From positions 1-42,423 of the forward strand of contig CALEXX010000050.1 in the NCBI GenBank assembly GCA_937925095.1: a DNA stretch of 42,423 nt. The letters are read 5' to 3'. A program made the position numbers and the translations under genes. The DNA comes from an uncultured Leptotrichia sp. (GTDB lineage Bacteria; Fusobacteriota; Fusobacteriia; Fusobacteriales; Leptotrichiaceae). This document shows, one piece after another, positions 1-8,308 of the stretch (positions within the stretch are counted from its first letter, which is position 1; each line of letters starts with the position of its first letter). Under the pieces are notes generated by a model. That model made no database searches, had not been told where the DNA came from, and worked only from the letters and a program-made list of their open reading frames with translations.

Positions 1-24
1 ATTATATGAATATTTTTTCTATCC

Positions 25-52
25 TTTAAATAATCGAAAAATATGATATAAT
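25..52 (+). promoter_or_regulatory. Promoter of the PLD-like lipoprotein gene
   Basis: A -10 box TATAAT lies at 47-52 with an extended -10 TG at 44-45, and a weak -35 box TTTAAA at 25-30 (16-base spacer). It lies about 70 bases before the start codon at 124. Seen by eye; transcription start not proven. Confidence 0.55.
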
Positions 53-123
53 ATACTAAAATGATATTAAAATTTATTTTTTGATTTCAATTATCTATAT
101 AACAAAAAAGGAGCAATAATAAA

Positions 124-1551
124 ATGAAATATAACAAACTTATTTTTTTTCTACTTTGTGCAACACTTTTAATTTATTCGTGTACTTCCCTTCCGGAGGG
201 ACTGGCTACAAAAACTGAAGTATATAATGCAGACAATGTAGATTTCTATTATGATTTAAACTACGAAACAGCTGACGGAGAAAGAAAATTCGACAGGCAG
301 ATATGGGATGAAGCCTATAAAATTCTTGATGAAGCTCAGGATTTCTTTCTTATGGATATTTTTGTATTTAATGATTATCTTGGTAAAGGAGTTAGAGAAA
401 AATTACAGCCAATAAATATTGCTACTGAATTTGCTGAAAAAATTCTGGAAAAGAAAAAAAAGAATCCAAATGTTGAAATTTATCTGATACTCGATGAAAG
501 TAATACTTTTTATGGAGCATTTGACAATCCTACACACAAAAAGCTTGAAGAAGCCGGAGTAAAAATAGGATATGTTGACTTAGCAAAATTAAGAGATCCT
601 TTTCCTCTTTACTCAAAACCATGGCGTTTATTTATTCGTCCTTTTGGAAATCCTAAAAATGTCGGAAAAATAAAAAATCCTGTTTATGAAGGAACTGATA
701 AAGTGACTGTACGAAGTATATTAAGAGCTTTAAATTCAAAAGCCGACCATCGTAAACTTATTATGAATGAATCTACTGCAATGCTTACTTCGGCCAACCC
801 TCATGCTGAAGGTTCCAAACATTCCAATGTGGCTTTCAAGTTTTCTTCACCTATCGTTAAAGATATTTACAATGCAGAAAAACCTGTTGCCAAAATAACA
901 AAACCTGACGGAAGTTTGCAGCAGAAACTTCCTGATAAAGACTTTAGCCATATTCCTTTTTCTCAAAATAACAGCCTAAAATTACAATATTTTACTGAAG
1001 GGCAGACTGTCATTGATATTACAAGAGAAATTGAAAATGCAGGAAGTGAAGATAAAATAATAATTGCCCAATTTTTCCTTTCTGACAGGGGAATTATAAA
1101 TAGTATAAGAAAAGCCGCTAAAAGGGGAGTGGAATTTCAAATTATTTTAAATAATTCTAATGCAGGACTTCCAAATAAAGCTTCTGCAGGAGAACTTATG
1201 AAATACGCAAGAAAACATAATTATAAAATAAATGTTAAATTCTACAATAAAGCTGAGGAAATGTACCATGTTAAAATGCTTTCCATACTAAAAAAGGATT
1301 ACATGATTACTTACGCAGGATCAACAAATTTTACAAGAAGAAATATGAGAAACTATAATCTTGAAAATGAAATAAAAATTATTTCCACATATGACCAGAA
1401 AATTTCTGAAAGCGTTTTAAACTACTATGACACATTATGGAATAATAAGAATGGGATTTTCACTCTTCCATACGATGAACATAAAAATGAAAAGGTATTA
1501 AATGATTTATTATTCAGATTTATAGAAATTAATGGTTTAGGAATATTCTAG
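124..1551 (+). CDS. Phospholipase D-like lipoprotein
   Basis: 475 residues. The N-terminus is a lipoprotein signal: positive start, hydrophobic run 6-17 and a lipobox ending LIYSC with the lipidated Cys at 20, so the protein should be anchored to a membrane. Two phospholipase-D half-sites follow: HRK at 209-211 followed by SAN at 223-225, and HVK at 382-384 followed by GSTNFTRRN at 399-407. The family (PLD/cardiolipin synthase superfamily) cleaves or transfers phosphodiester bonds through paired HxKxxxxD motifs. Here the Asp position of the first motif is Glu (HRKLIMNE) and of the second is Leu, so the motifs are degenerate. Substrate is unknown. The start is supported by AAAAGGAG at 106-113. 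It is monocistronic, with its own promoter and a hairpin downstream. Confidence 0.8.
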   Translation: MKYNKLIFFLLCATLLIYSCTSLPEGLATKTEVYNADNVDFYYDLNYETADGERKFDRQIWDEAYKILDEAQDFFLMDIFVFNDYLGKGVREKLQPINIATEFAEKILEKKKKNPNVEIYLILDESNTFYGAFDNPTHKKLEEAGVKIGYVDLAKLRDPFPLYSKPWRLFIRPFGNPKNVGKIKNPVYEGTDKVTVRSILRALNSKADHRKLIMNESTAMLTSANPHAEGSKHSNVAFKFSSPIVKDIYNAEKPVAKITKPDGSLQQKLPDKDFSHIPFSQNNSLKLQYFTEGQTVIDITREIENAGSEDKIIIAQFFLSDRGIINSIRKAAKRGVEFQIILNNSNAGLPNKASAGELMKYARKHNYKINVKFYNKAEEMYHVKMLSILKKDYMITYAGSTNFTRRNMRNYNLENEIKIISTYDQKISESVLNYYDTLWNNKNGIFTLPYDEHKNEKVLNDLLFRFIEINGLGIF

Positions 1552-1611
1552 TTATATAAATATCCATCATGCTTATTTCTATAACATTCAGTATATAATT
1601 TAACTATAATC

Positions 1612-1678
1612 AAAAAACGATATCTATCTGTCTTTTTAGATTTTAAAATTTAAATTAGACTTGTAAATATCGTTTTTT
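1612..1678 (+). terminator. Hairpin terminator after the PLD-like gene
   Basis: AAAAAACGATAT at 1612-1623 pairs perfectly with ATATCGTTTTTT at 1667-1678, with an inner GTCT/AGAC pairing at 1630-1633 and 1657-1660. It ends in a run of T on the + strand. It resembles the inverted-repeat hairpins at 4189 and 33912. Confidence 0.6.
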
Positions 1679-1688
1679 ATATTTTTCG

Positions 1689-1717
1689 TTGTAAAATCCT
1701 CTGATATATGGTATTAT
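1689..1717 (+). promoter_or_regulatory. Promoter of thrC
   Basis: TTGTAA at 1689-1694, a 17-base spacer and TATTAT at 1712-1717, with an extended -10 TG at 1709-1710. It sits 36 bases before the thrC start codon. Confidence 0.6.
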
Positions 1718-1752
1718 TTACAATATTAATTTTAACTGAAAGAGGTATTTAT

Positions 1753-3243
1753 ATGAATTATAAAAGTACAAGAAGTAACGATTTAAAGTCATCTACATTT
1801 GCTACTCTGCACGGACTTGCAAATGACGGAGGTCTTTACATTCCGGAAAATCTTCCAGATGTAAAGCTATCTTATGAAGAACTTAAAAATCTTTCATATC
1901 AGGAATTATCTGAAAAAATTATAAAATTATTTTTTACAGAATTTTCTGATGAAGAAATAAAAACTGCCGTAAACAGTGCTTATAACAATACTACATTTAC
2001 AGATGAAAGCATTGTACCTTTACATAAATTAAATGAAAAAGTAAGTTTTGGGGAACTTTTCCATGGAAGAACATTGGCATTTAAGGATCTTGCCCTTTCA
2101 CTTTTCCCTTACTTACTGCTTTTAAGTAAGAAAAAACAAAATGAAAATAAAAGAGTACTAATTCTTGCTGCAACTTCTGGAGATACAGGAAAAGCTGCAT
2201 TAGAAGGATTTAAAGATATTGACGGTATAAATATTGTAGTATTCTATCCTAAAAATGGTGTCAGCCCTATGCAGGAAGAACAAATGAGAAAACAGAAGGG
2301 AAATAATGTTGACATTGTTGCAATAAACGGAAACTTTGATGATGCCCAAAGTGCCATAAAAGTTATTTTTTCCAGTGAAGAGTTTAAAAATTATGCAAAT
2401 GAACATGAAATTATGTTCTCAAGTGCAAATTCAATAAATATTGGAAGATTATTCCCTCAGGTTATTTACTATGTTTCTACTTATGTAAATCTTGTAAATT
2501 CTGGAACTATTAAAGAAGGAGAAGAATTTAACATTGTTGTTCCTACTGGAAATTTTGGAAACATACTTGCAGGTTATATTGCCAAAAAGCTTGGAATACC
2601 AGTAAGAAAATTTATTTCAGCTTCAAATAAGAATAAAGTTCTTGCTGATTTCTTTAAATCAGGAACTTATGATAAAAACAGGGATTTCTACACTACAAAT
2701 TCTCCATCTATGGATATTCTTCTTTCATCAAATTTTGAAAGATATCTTTATTATGCCACAGGAGAAAATTCTGTAAGAACAAAGGAATTAATCGATTCCC
2801 TGCTTACAACAGGTGTACTCTCAGTTTCTCCTGAAGAACTTACAAAAATTCAGAAGGAATTTTATGGAGAATTTGCTGACAGCGAAGAAACTGTAGAAGC
2901 TATCAAAAAAGTGTATGATGATTATAAATATTTAATGGATCCACATACTGCAGTTGCATATTCTGTATATGAAAAGCTTGAAGATGACAAGCTCGATAAA
3001 GACATTCATACAGTAATTATGTCTACTGCTCATCCATTTAAGTTCCCTGAGCCTGTTGCAAAAGCTCTTGGTCTTGAATTAAATGAAAATCCATATGTTA
3101 TTTTGGATAAAGTAAGCGAAATTACAGGAGTTAAGTTCCCTGAAAAGCTTGCGGAAGTGAGAAATTCTGATATTAGATTCTCTAATGTAATTGAAAAAAG
3201 TGAAATTGAAGATTATGTAAAAAAATACATTGAAAAAATTTAA
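1753..3243 (+). CDS. thrC: Threonine synthase
   Basis: 496 residues from the chosen start. It converts O-phosphohomoserine and water to threonine and phosphate with pyridoxal phosphate, the last step of threonine synthesis in the cytosol. Visible motifs: LAFKDLAL at 108-115 with the PLP-binding Lys at 111, and TSGDTGKAA at 141-149 for the cofactor phosphate. Length matches the longer, bacterial/yeast-type threonine synthases that start with the YxSTR-type N-terminus (here NYKSTRSND). The open frame reaches back to 1708, but AGAGG at 1741-1745 lies seven bases before the ATG at 1753, and the family N-terminus begins there, so this start is preferred. A zinc-ribbon gene follows after about 60 bases and is probably co-transcribed. 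Confidence 0.95.
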   Translation: MNYKSTRSNDLKSSTFATLHGLANDGGLYIPENLPDVKLSYEELKNLSYQELSEKIIKLFFTEFSDEEIKTAVNSAYNNTTFTDESIVPLHKLNEKVSFGELFHGRTLAFKDLALSLFPYLLLLSKKKQNENKRVLILAATSGDTGKAALEGFKDIDGINIVVFYPKNGVSPMQEEQMRKQKGNNVDIVAINGNFDDAQSAIKVIFSSEEFKNYANEHEIMFSSANSINIGRLFPQVIYYVSTYVNLVNSGTIKEGEEFNIVVPTGNFGNILAGYIAKKLGIPVRKFISASNKNKVLADFFKSGTYDKNRDFYTTNSPSMDILLSSNFERYLYYATGENSVRTKELIDSLLTTGVLSVSPEELTKIQKEFYGEFADSEETVEAIKKVYDDYKYLMDPHTAVAYSVYEKLEDDKLDKDIHTVIMSTAHPFKFPEPVAKALGLELNENPYVILDKVSEITGVKFPEKLAEVRNSDIRFSNVIEKSEIEDYVKKYIEKI

Positions 3244-3304
3244 CAGAATAAAACTTTGTACTTAAAAAAATACTATTAATATAAAAATTTTAGGAGGAAA
3301 ATCT

Positions 3305-3550
3305 ATGCACGATGGTTGTTCAGGAAGTTTTAATGATGGAATAGAAGTTGTGGAAAAATTAAGAATGATGGGATTCAGCAGTCAGCCTATGCCTGTTCCT
3401 GCCGTTTTCACATGTAAGGAATGTAACACAGAAATAGTAATGGATACATTTGAATATGAATGTCCTCATTGTGGAATGGTCTATGCTGTTACACCTTGTC
3501 ACGCATTTGATGTTGCGAATATATTAAGTGCCGGAAAATTGAATAAATAA
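3305..3550 (+). CDS. Small zinc-ribbon protein of unknown function
   Basis: 81 residues with two Cys pairs, CKEC at 37-40 and CPHC at 53-56, which should form a zinc ribbon, plus CH at 65-66 and a lone Cys at 5. No catalytic domain is visible. A perfect AGGAGG lies nine bases before the ATG. It follows thrC on the same strand and precedes a strong terminator, so it is the last gene of a thrC unit, though no link to threonine synthesis is evident. The protein begins MHDGCSGSFNDG, which I do not recognise as a named family. Confidence 0.75.
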   Translation: MHDGCSGSFNDGIEVVEKLRMMGFSSQPMPVPAVFTCKECNTEIVMDTFEYECPHCGMVYAVTPCHAFDVANILSAGKLNK

Positions 3551-3566
3551 GAAAATAAGGGTTTTT

Positions 3567-3608
3567 AAACTGTTTCTTTTGATTATTATTGTCAGGAAAC
3601 AGTTTTTC
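3567..3608 (+). terminator. Rho-independent terminator of the thrC unit
   Basis: AAACTGTTTC at 3567-3576 pairs perfectly with GAAACAGTTT at 3596-3605 and runs into TTTTT. Confidence 0.8.
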
Positions 3609-3627
3609 TTTTATGTTTTAAAATATA

Positions 3628-3665
3628 TTGACTTTTTTAAAGCAAGGTATTACAATAGTATTACC
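3628..3665 (+). promoter_or_regulatory. Promoter and probable operator of the toxin-antitoxin operon
   Basis: TTGACT at 3628-3633, a 17-base spacer and TACAAT at 3651-3656. An imperfect 20-base palindrome (GGTATTAC...GTATTACC, 3646-3665) covers the -10 box, and a further GGTATTA copy lies at 3681-3687 next to the start codon. This fits autorepression by the RelB-type antitoxin, as is usual for type II systems; binding is inferred. Confidence 0.6.
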
Positions 3666-3688
3666 AAAGATAAAAGAGGTGGTATTAT

Positions 3689-3904
3689 ATGGCAGTAATT
3701 ACTTTGAAAGTATCAGAAGAGGAAAAACTTTTTCTACAAAGTATGGCAAAATTTGAGGGAAAATCATTATCTGAATTAATAAGGGAAAGAACATTAGCAT
3801 CATTGGAAGATGAATATGATGCTAAAATAGCTGACATGAAACTGGAAGAATATGAAAAATATCTGGCTTCCGGAGGGGAAGTTTTAAATTGGGATGAGTT
3901 GTAA
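3689..3904 (+). CDS. RelB/StbD-like antitoxin (ribbon-helix-helix, DUF6290-type)
   Basis: 71 residues. An N-terminal beta strand (AVITLKVS, 2-9) and two short helices (about 10-22 and 27-40) fit a ribbon-helix-helix DNA-binding fold; the acidic C-terminal part (about 40-71, ending in NWDEL) should wrap and block the toxin. AGAGGTGG lies just upstream of the ATG. The stop codon TAA overlaps the toxin start codon by one base, so the two proteins are translationally coupled. The palindrome over its promoter is a likely binding site for this protein. Confidence 0.85.
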   Translation: MAVITLKVSEEEKLFLQSMAKFEGKSLSELIRERTLASLEDEYDAKIADMKLEEYEKYLASGGEVLNWDEL

Positions 3905-4161
3905 TGTATAATTTAGTTCCTACCCCTCATTTTGCAAGACAGTTTAAAAAACTGGATAAATTTACCCAGAAAAAAATCAAATCCTATCTTGAAAATATAT
4001 TGGATAATCCCAGAAGCAGAGGAAAAATGCTGCAAGCCAATCGAAATGGCCAATGGAGGTATAGAATAGGAGATTACAGGGTTATTGTCAATATTCAAGA
4101 TGAAAAACTGATTATACTGGCTCTTGAAATAGGCCATAGAAGAGAAATTTATAAAGTATGA
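3904..4161 (+). CDS. RelE/ParE-type toxin
   Basis: 85 residues with the RelE/ParE superfamily pattern: N-terminal helices rich in Lys (HFARQFKKLDKFTQKKIKSY), the core WRYRIGDYRVIV at 51-62 and the C-terminal GHRREIY at 77-83. RelE members cut mRNA in the ribosome; ParE members poison gyrase. The C-terminal HRR-x-IY end and the basic core favour the RelE side, but sequence alone does not settle it. Coupled to the antitoxin by a one-base overlap. Confidence 0.85.
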   Translation: MYNLVPTPHFARQFKKLDKFTQKKIKSYLENILDNPRSRGKMLQANRNGQWRYRIGDYRVIVNIQDEKLIILALEIGHRREIYKV

Positions 4162-4188
4162 AAAATTAATTTTTTCAAATGAAAACTT

Positions 4189-4250
4189 AAAAAACTATAT
4201 TTATTAGAATCTTGTTTATATAAAACAGTCATTCATAAATATAGTTTTTT
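4189..4250. terminator. Bidirectional terminator between convergent genes
   Basis: A perfect 16-base inverted repeat, AAAAAACTATATTTAT at 4189-4204 and its complement at 4235-4250, with a 30-base loop. A-run on the left and T-run on the right give a terminator on both strands between relE (+) and the ABC-class ATPase (-). Confidence 0.75.
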
Positions 4251-4252
4251 TC

Positions 4253-5956
4253 TTATTTTATCTTCAACTTTCTATATCTGTTTAAAGCTGCACAAAATTC
4301 CTGTTTCCGTGGCAAAGCTAGGTTTCCAGGGTGTCCTGTATATGGTGAAATTGAGTCTAATCCAAATTTTGAAATATGCTCATAAATTTTATCAGCAGCT
4401 TCTGAAAGGGTTAATTTCTCATCCAGAACTTTATTTCTGAAATAGTCTATCATAACGGCAATACCATTGGTCTGACTGTCATCAACAAGCTGTTCCAGTC
4501 CTGAAATATCAATCATTTCTTTTCCATAAAAAATACTATACTTCCCTTTAGCCTTTATTCTATCTTCTTTTCCTGATAATGAAAAACTTTGTTTTAATGG
4601 GATACGCTGTGTAATTCCTTTAAAACTCTCATTTGAAGAAAATTCCCTTCTATTTCCGTCATTTTTTGCAATGTTTTTAGCTTTTTCCGTTACATCTAAA
4701 GGGACATACTCATCCATCATTATAACTCTGTCAGCCACATCAAAATAATCTCCTGAACCGCCTACAATCAATATTGTAGAAATTCCAAAATTATCATAAA
4801 GCTCCTTTACCCTGTCTATAAACGGTGTTATAGGTTCTTTTTCCTTAGCAACCAGTTTCTGCATCCTTCCGTCACGTATCATAAAATTCGTAGCAGAAGT
4901 ATCTTCATCTATTAATAATAACGAAGTTCCATATTCTATTGCTTCTGACACATTTGCAGCCTGTGAAGTACTTCCACTTGCGTTTTCTGTAGAAAATGCC
5001 AAAGTATCTTTTTTTCCTGGAAGGTTATTTATAAATCCGCTTATATTTACCCTCTCTACGTTTCTCCCATCTTCAGAACGTATTTTCACTGCATCTGCTT
5101 CAGAAATTATCATTTCCCTTCCATCACCTGCTATATGATTGTACACTCCTCTTTCAAGTGCCTTCAGCAAGGTTGACTTTCCATGATAACCTCCTCCCAC
5201 AATAAGAGTAATTCCTTTTGAAATACCCATTCCAGTCACCTTTTTTCCACTTGGCAGACTTAATGTTATTTCATATTCTTTCGGACTTTTAAATCGGACT
5301 CCACTTTTCATTGGCTTATCCGAAACTCCACTTTCACGGGGAAGTATTGAATCATTGCCTATAAATGCAACAAGTCCTTTTTCTTTCAAAACTTTTCTTA
5401 TATACTGCTGATCAAGCATAAGAGTTATCTGTTCCTTAAGCAGAGTTTTATCAATATTTTTATAAACAATTGCCTTTTCAGCTATTTCCGGAAGTAAATC
5501 CGTAAGAATATTTTTTGCAGCTTTTCCCATTATTCTCCTTCCTGTAGCAGGAAGCCCTAACTCAAACCTCACTTCAATTTTATCTTTTTTTATTAGTACT
5601 GAAGTTCTTTCTAATATTTCCTGACCACATCTGTCAATCGAAATTCTTCCGCTTCCACCTGTTCCGATGCTTCCTTTTTCCCTTTTTCTGACTTCCTTAT
5701 AAAAATTTCTTGTAAGAAAATCAGAAACTGCAATTTCCTTGTCCTTTGTATCAGTCAGTTCTTCAGGAATGCCGGAAACTTTCCTCGGCATTACTATTCT
5801 CATTTTTGAAGGTGGGGCATATGGGTCAGACTGAACATGATCTATGGAAAGAATATAATTATTATATTTATACTCACCTTTTAAGGATTTATATGCTGAA
5901 TAGCTTTTCTTTTCCAGCGAAATCAGTGTTTTTTCAAGTTCTCTATAATTTTTCAT
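4253..5956 (-). CDS. Predicted ATPase of the ABC class (DUF2791/COG3044-like)
   Basis: 567 residues, cytosolic, no membrane segments. It has a Walker A, GGGYHGKS at 254-261; an ABC-signature-like stretch SGSTSQA at 327-333; and a Walker B, SLLLIDED at 345-352. This order and spacing are those of the 'predicted ATPase of the ABC class' family, which is not a transporter and whose role is unknown. The N-terminal 240 residues are family-specific, with the sequence DHVQSDPYAPPSKMRIVMP around 39-57. It is the last of three same-strand genes; the gene upstream ends 41 bases before this start, so co-transcription is likely. The hairpin at 4189-4250 ends the unit. Confidence 0.85.
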   Translation of the reverse strand: MKNYRELEKTLISLEKKSYSAYKSLKGEYKYNNYILSIDHVQSDPYAPPSKMRIVMPRKVSGIPEELTDTKDKEIAVSDFLTRNFYKEVRKREKGSIGTGGSGRISIDRCGQEILERTSVLIKKDKIEVRFELGLPATGRRIMGKAAKNILTDLLPEIAEKAIVYKNIDKTLLKEQITLMLDQQYIRKVLKEKGLVAFIGNDSILPRESGVSDKPMKSGVRFKSPKEYEITLSLPSGKKVTGMGISKGITLIVGGGYHGKSTLLKALERGVYNHIAGDGREMIISEADAVKIRSEDGRNVERVNISGFINNLPGKKDTLAFSTENASGSTSQAANVSEAIEYGTSLLLIDEDTSATNFMIRDGRMQKLVAKEKEPITPFIDRVKELYDNFGISTILIVGGSGDYFDVADRVIMMDEYVPLDVTEKAKNIAKNDGNRREFSSNESFKGITQRIPLKQSFSLSGKEDRIKAKGKYSIFYGKEMIDISGLEQLVDDSQTNGIAVMIDYFRNKVLDEKLTLSEAADKIYEHISKFGLDSISPYTGHPGNLALPRKQEFCAALNRYRKLKIK

Positions 5957-5997
5957 TTTTTAATCTCCTATATTACTATCATTATTTTAAAATCCTG

Positions 5998-7386
5998 CTA
6001 TCCTGACAATCTGCTATATCTACGAGTTGAATCAGGAAAATCCATGCTCATTGCAAACGAGGAAATCAGGAAAAATATTACTCCTGTTACAAAAGCCGTT
6101 CCATAATCTAAAGTTTTAGGAATTGAAGTAATTCCAGATGGAAAAAGCATCACAATAAGCCCAAAAAAGTACATTCCTACACTAAACCACTGATATATTC
6201 TCAAATTCCCTATTATTTTTGTCAGAGGTTCACCCCTATATGCTTCCTCAATAAATCTCGTTATTCCTGCCCCAATTAAATATAAACCTATTACTATCGT
6301 ATATTTTACTCCACTAATCCAGTAAAATAAAAGTATAATTTCCAGTATCACATTTCCAATAATTGAATATAAAGGGGTTGGATATATTGGGACACCACAT
6401 TTGTGTGACAGTGCGCAAACTCTTGAATGAGGATTATTTACAACTATTCCATGTCCTTCCTCTGTATTATCTCCATGACAGCACCCCTGTATCAGGCATC
6501 TTATCCTTCCTATAGCCTGGGCAACAGGTGAAACGATGGCAAAAGCTCCAAGAACTTTAAATATTTCAGGATAAAAAATGGAAATTATAAGTCCGGCTGC
6601 TGATACTCCAAATAATGAACCAAAATATCCGAAAGGTCTGCTGAGTCTATTTGTTGAGCCAACCAGTATCTGACCTATAATTGCGGCTCCAATCAGTCCA
6701 ACAAACATTAAAATTACAATATATAGAGAGTATTTTCTTCCTAAAATAAGTGTAATAATGCCAGAACCTATTCCACCTGCAAGTCCTGAATACAGAAAAT
6801 GATTTATTATTCTAAGTTTTCCAAATCTCCATGATTTCCAGCTATTTGCCCTGTTTTCAGCCCATTTTAATAAAATACTCCATAATTTATTCAAACTGAA
6901 AATTTTGGCAAATGGCCTTGAAATATTGGAAATTCCTAAAATAGGATGCGGAACTTTTCCAAATTTTTTTTTGAGATATAAATTTTCATATCCTAATACG
7001 AGTGCCATGCATCCCCCTATTATAATAGGAGTAACTAAATAAAGGCCTGTCACTGATTTATAAAATATAGAAATTCCGATACACATAATACAGAAACCAA
7101 AATATATTGGATGAGGAAAAATACCGTATATTCCGTCCTCTACAAGCTCTTCAGGTGGAAAAGCATTCATTGGAAGCCCCTTTCCTTTTACCTTTAGCTC
7201 ATACATTCCCCTTATTATAATCCCTAATCCTATTATAGCTGTAACTGAACCGCCATAACTTGATTTTGGAGCCTTAAAAGGCAAAGAAACCCTATTTGCC
7301 AGAAAAATGAAGTACAACGGCAGTACAAATACAAAAAAAGTTCCATATAATATTTTCTGTAACTTTATTTTCTGTGATTTTATCAT
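5998..7386 (-). CDS. Fusion of an ICMT-like methyltransferase and an Lgt-like diacylglyceryl transferase
   Basis: 462 residues, strongly hydrophobic. Residues about 10-160 look like the isoprenylcysteine/phospholipid methyltransferase membrane family: PHPIYFG at 91-97, then GYENLYLKKKFG at 132-143 after two membrane segments. Residues about 190-420 look like prolipoprotein diacylglyceryl transferase: GRIRCLIQGCCHG at 293-305, YPTPLY at 335-340 and RFIEEAYRGE at 377-386. True Lgt is about 260-300 residues and attaches diacylglycerol to lipobox Cys; here the catalytic-loop region carries a GCCHG variant, so this may be a paralogue acting on another substrate. Its ATG overlaps the upstream gene by four bases (ATGA), with AGGAGG ten bases before. 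The fusion itself is seen directly; substrates are unknown. Confidence 0.75.
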   Translation of the reverse strand: MIKSQKIKLQKILYGTFFVFVLPLYFIFLANRVSLPFKAPKSSYGGSVTAIIGLGIIIRGMYELKVKGKGLPMNAFPPEELVEDGIYGIFPHPIYFGFCIMCIGISIFYKSVTGLYLVTPIIIGGCMALVLGYENLYLKKKFGKVPHPILGISNISRPFAKIFSLNKLWSILLKWAENRANSWKSWRFGKLRIINHFLYSGLAGGIGSGIITLILGRKYSLYIVILMFVGLIGAAIIGQILVGSTNRLSRPFGYFGSLFGVSAAGLIISIFYPEIFKVLGAFAIVSPVAQAIGRIRCLIQGCCHGDNTEEGHGIVVNNPHSRVCALSHKCGVPIYPTPLYSIIGNVILEIILLFYWISGVKYTIVIGLYLIGAGITRFIEEAYRGEPLTKIIGNLRIYQWFSVGMYFFGLIVMLFPSGITSIPKTLDYGTAFVTGVIFFLISSFAMSMDFPDSTRRYSRLSG

Positions 7387-8153
7387 TTCCAGATAACCTC
7401 CTCATAAAGTATTTTTCCTTTTTTACCATCCATTATTCCTTCTGAAAAATACTTCTTTTCATCAATATTTCTTAGTTTCTTCGGCAATAAAAATGAAAAA
7501 ATATCTTTCCTTCCTAAAATGCTTCTACTTACTATTTCATCTCTTATGCTTTTTTTATTCATGATTTCAATTTTTCTGTTACCAAGTCTAATTTCATCAT
7601 CAGTATAAATAATTTCACTATTCTCTGTATAATTTTCTCCCCAGATTCTGCTTATATTTTCATCCTTTATATTGGACCAGCCAATCCATGTAACAGCCTC
7701 ATTATCTGTATCGCTTATCCATCTTCCCCATTTCAGCTCAGTAAAAGGGAGTTTCCATAAAGGCAGGGTAACATCAACATATTCTGCATATCCTTTTCCT
7801 GTATACTCTTTTCCATTCCAGTTTATCTTCACATCTGCACCATTATTAGTGCAGTGCCATTTTATATATTCATCCTTTAAGGAAAACAGTTCCTGAGTTC
7901 CTGTATCTATACCACCTTCCCAAGTTCCTTCAAATGACAGCTTTATATTTTCCCATACGATGCTTCTGCCTACCTTTCTAATATTTCCTTTAAATAAAGA
8001 CTGCTTTTGAAACAAAGGCTCTGACTTCTTCTTATATATGATACATGAATACGGAATAGTAATAATACCTAATTTTAAACTCGCTGAATATCCGATAATT
8101 ATTGCTTCTCCATCTTTAATATGACAATCAAAATAATACTTTAAAAGTCTCAA
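7383..8153 (-). CDS. AttH/CrtC-like lipocalin-fold protein (tentative)
   Basis: 256 residues, no signal peptide and no clear membrane segment. The stretch GKGYAEYVDVTLPLWKLP followed by LKWGRW (about 118-144) and the many Trp/Gly residues resemble the AttH/CrtC hydratase-like lipocalin family, which binds or hydrates lipids. The resemblance is weak and was judged by eye. The start is TTG at 8153, supported by GGAAGGTG just upstream; no ATG lies nearby in frame. It overlaps the fusion gene by four bases, so the two are translationally coupled, which suggests that it handles a lipid-like substrate or product of the membrane enzyme. Confidence 0.5.
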   Translation of the reverse strand: MRLLKYYFDCHIKDGEAIIIGYSASLKLGIITIPYSCIIYKKKSEPLFQKQSLFKGNIRKVGRSIVWENIKLSFEGTWEGGIDTGTQELFSLKDEYIKWHCTNNGADVKINWNGKEYTGKGYAEYVDVTLPLWKLPFTELKWGRWISDTDNEAVTWIGWSNIKDENISRIWGENYTENSEIIYTDDEIRLGNRKIEIMNKKSIRDEIVSRSILGRKDIFSFLLPKKLRNIDEKKYFSEGIMDGKKGKILYEEVIWK

Positions 8154-8193
8154 AATTTCACCTTCCTGTAAACAATATACTTAATAATAGAAA

Positions 8194-8295
8194 AAACAAT
8201 ATTTACAAAATTTCAAAATTTCCAATTTAATAATTATAATTTTTCTTAATAAATAACTATTTTAAAAGTAATTCCTTAATTTATAAATATTGTTT
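8194..8295 (-). terminator. Long hairpin at the end of gltX
   Basis: AAACAATATTTACAAA at 8194-8209 and TTTATAAATATTGTTT at 8280-8295 match at 15 of 16 positions, with about 70 AT-rich bases between. On the - strand it ends in TTTTTT after the gltX stop, so it is a likely terminator. It belongs to the same style as the repeats at 4189 and 33912. Confidence 0.55.
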
Positions 8296-8308
8296 CCCGT
8301 TTATCCTA

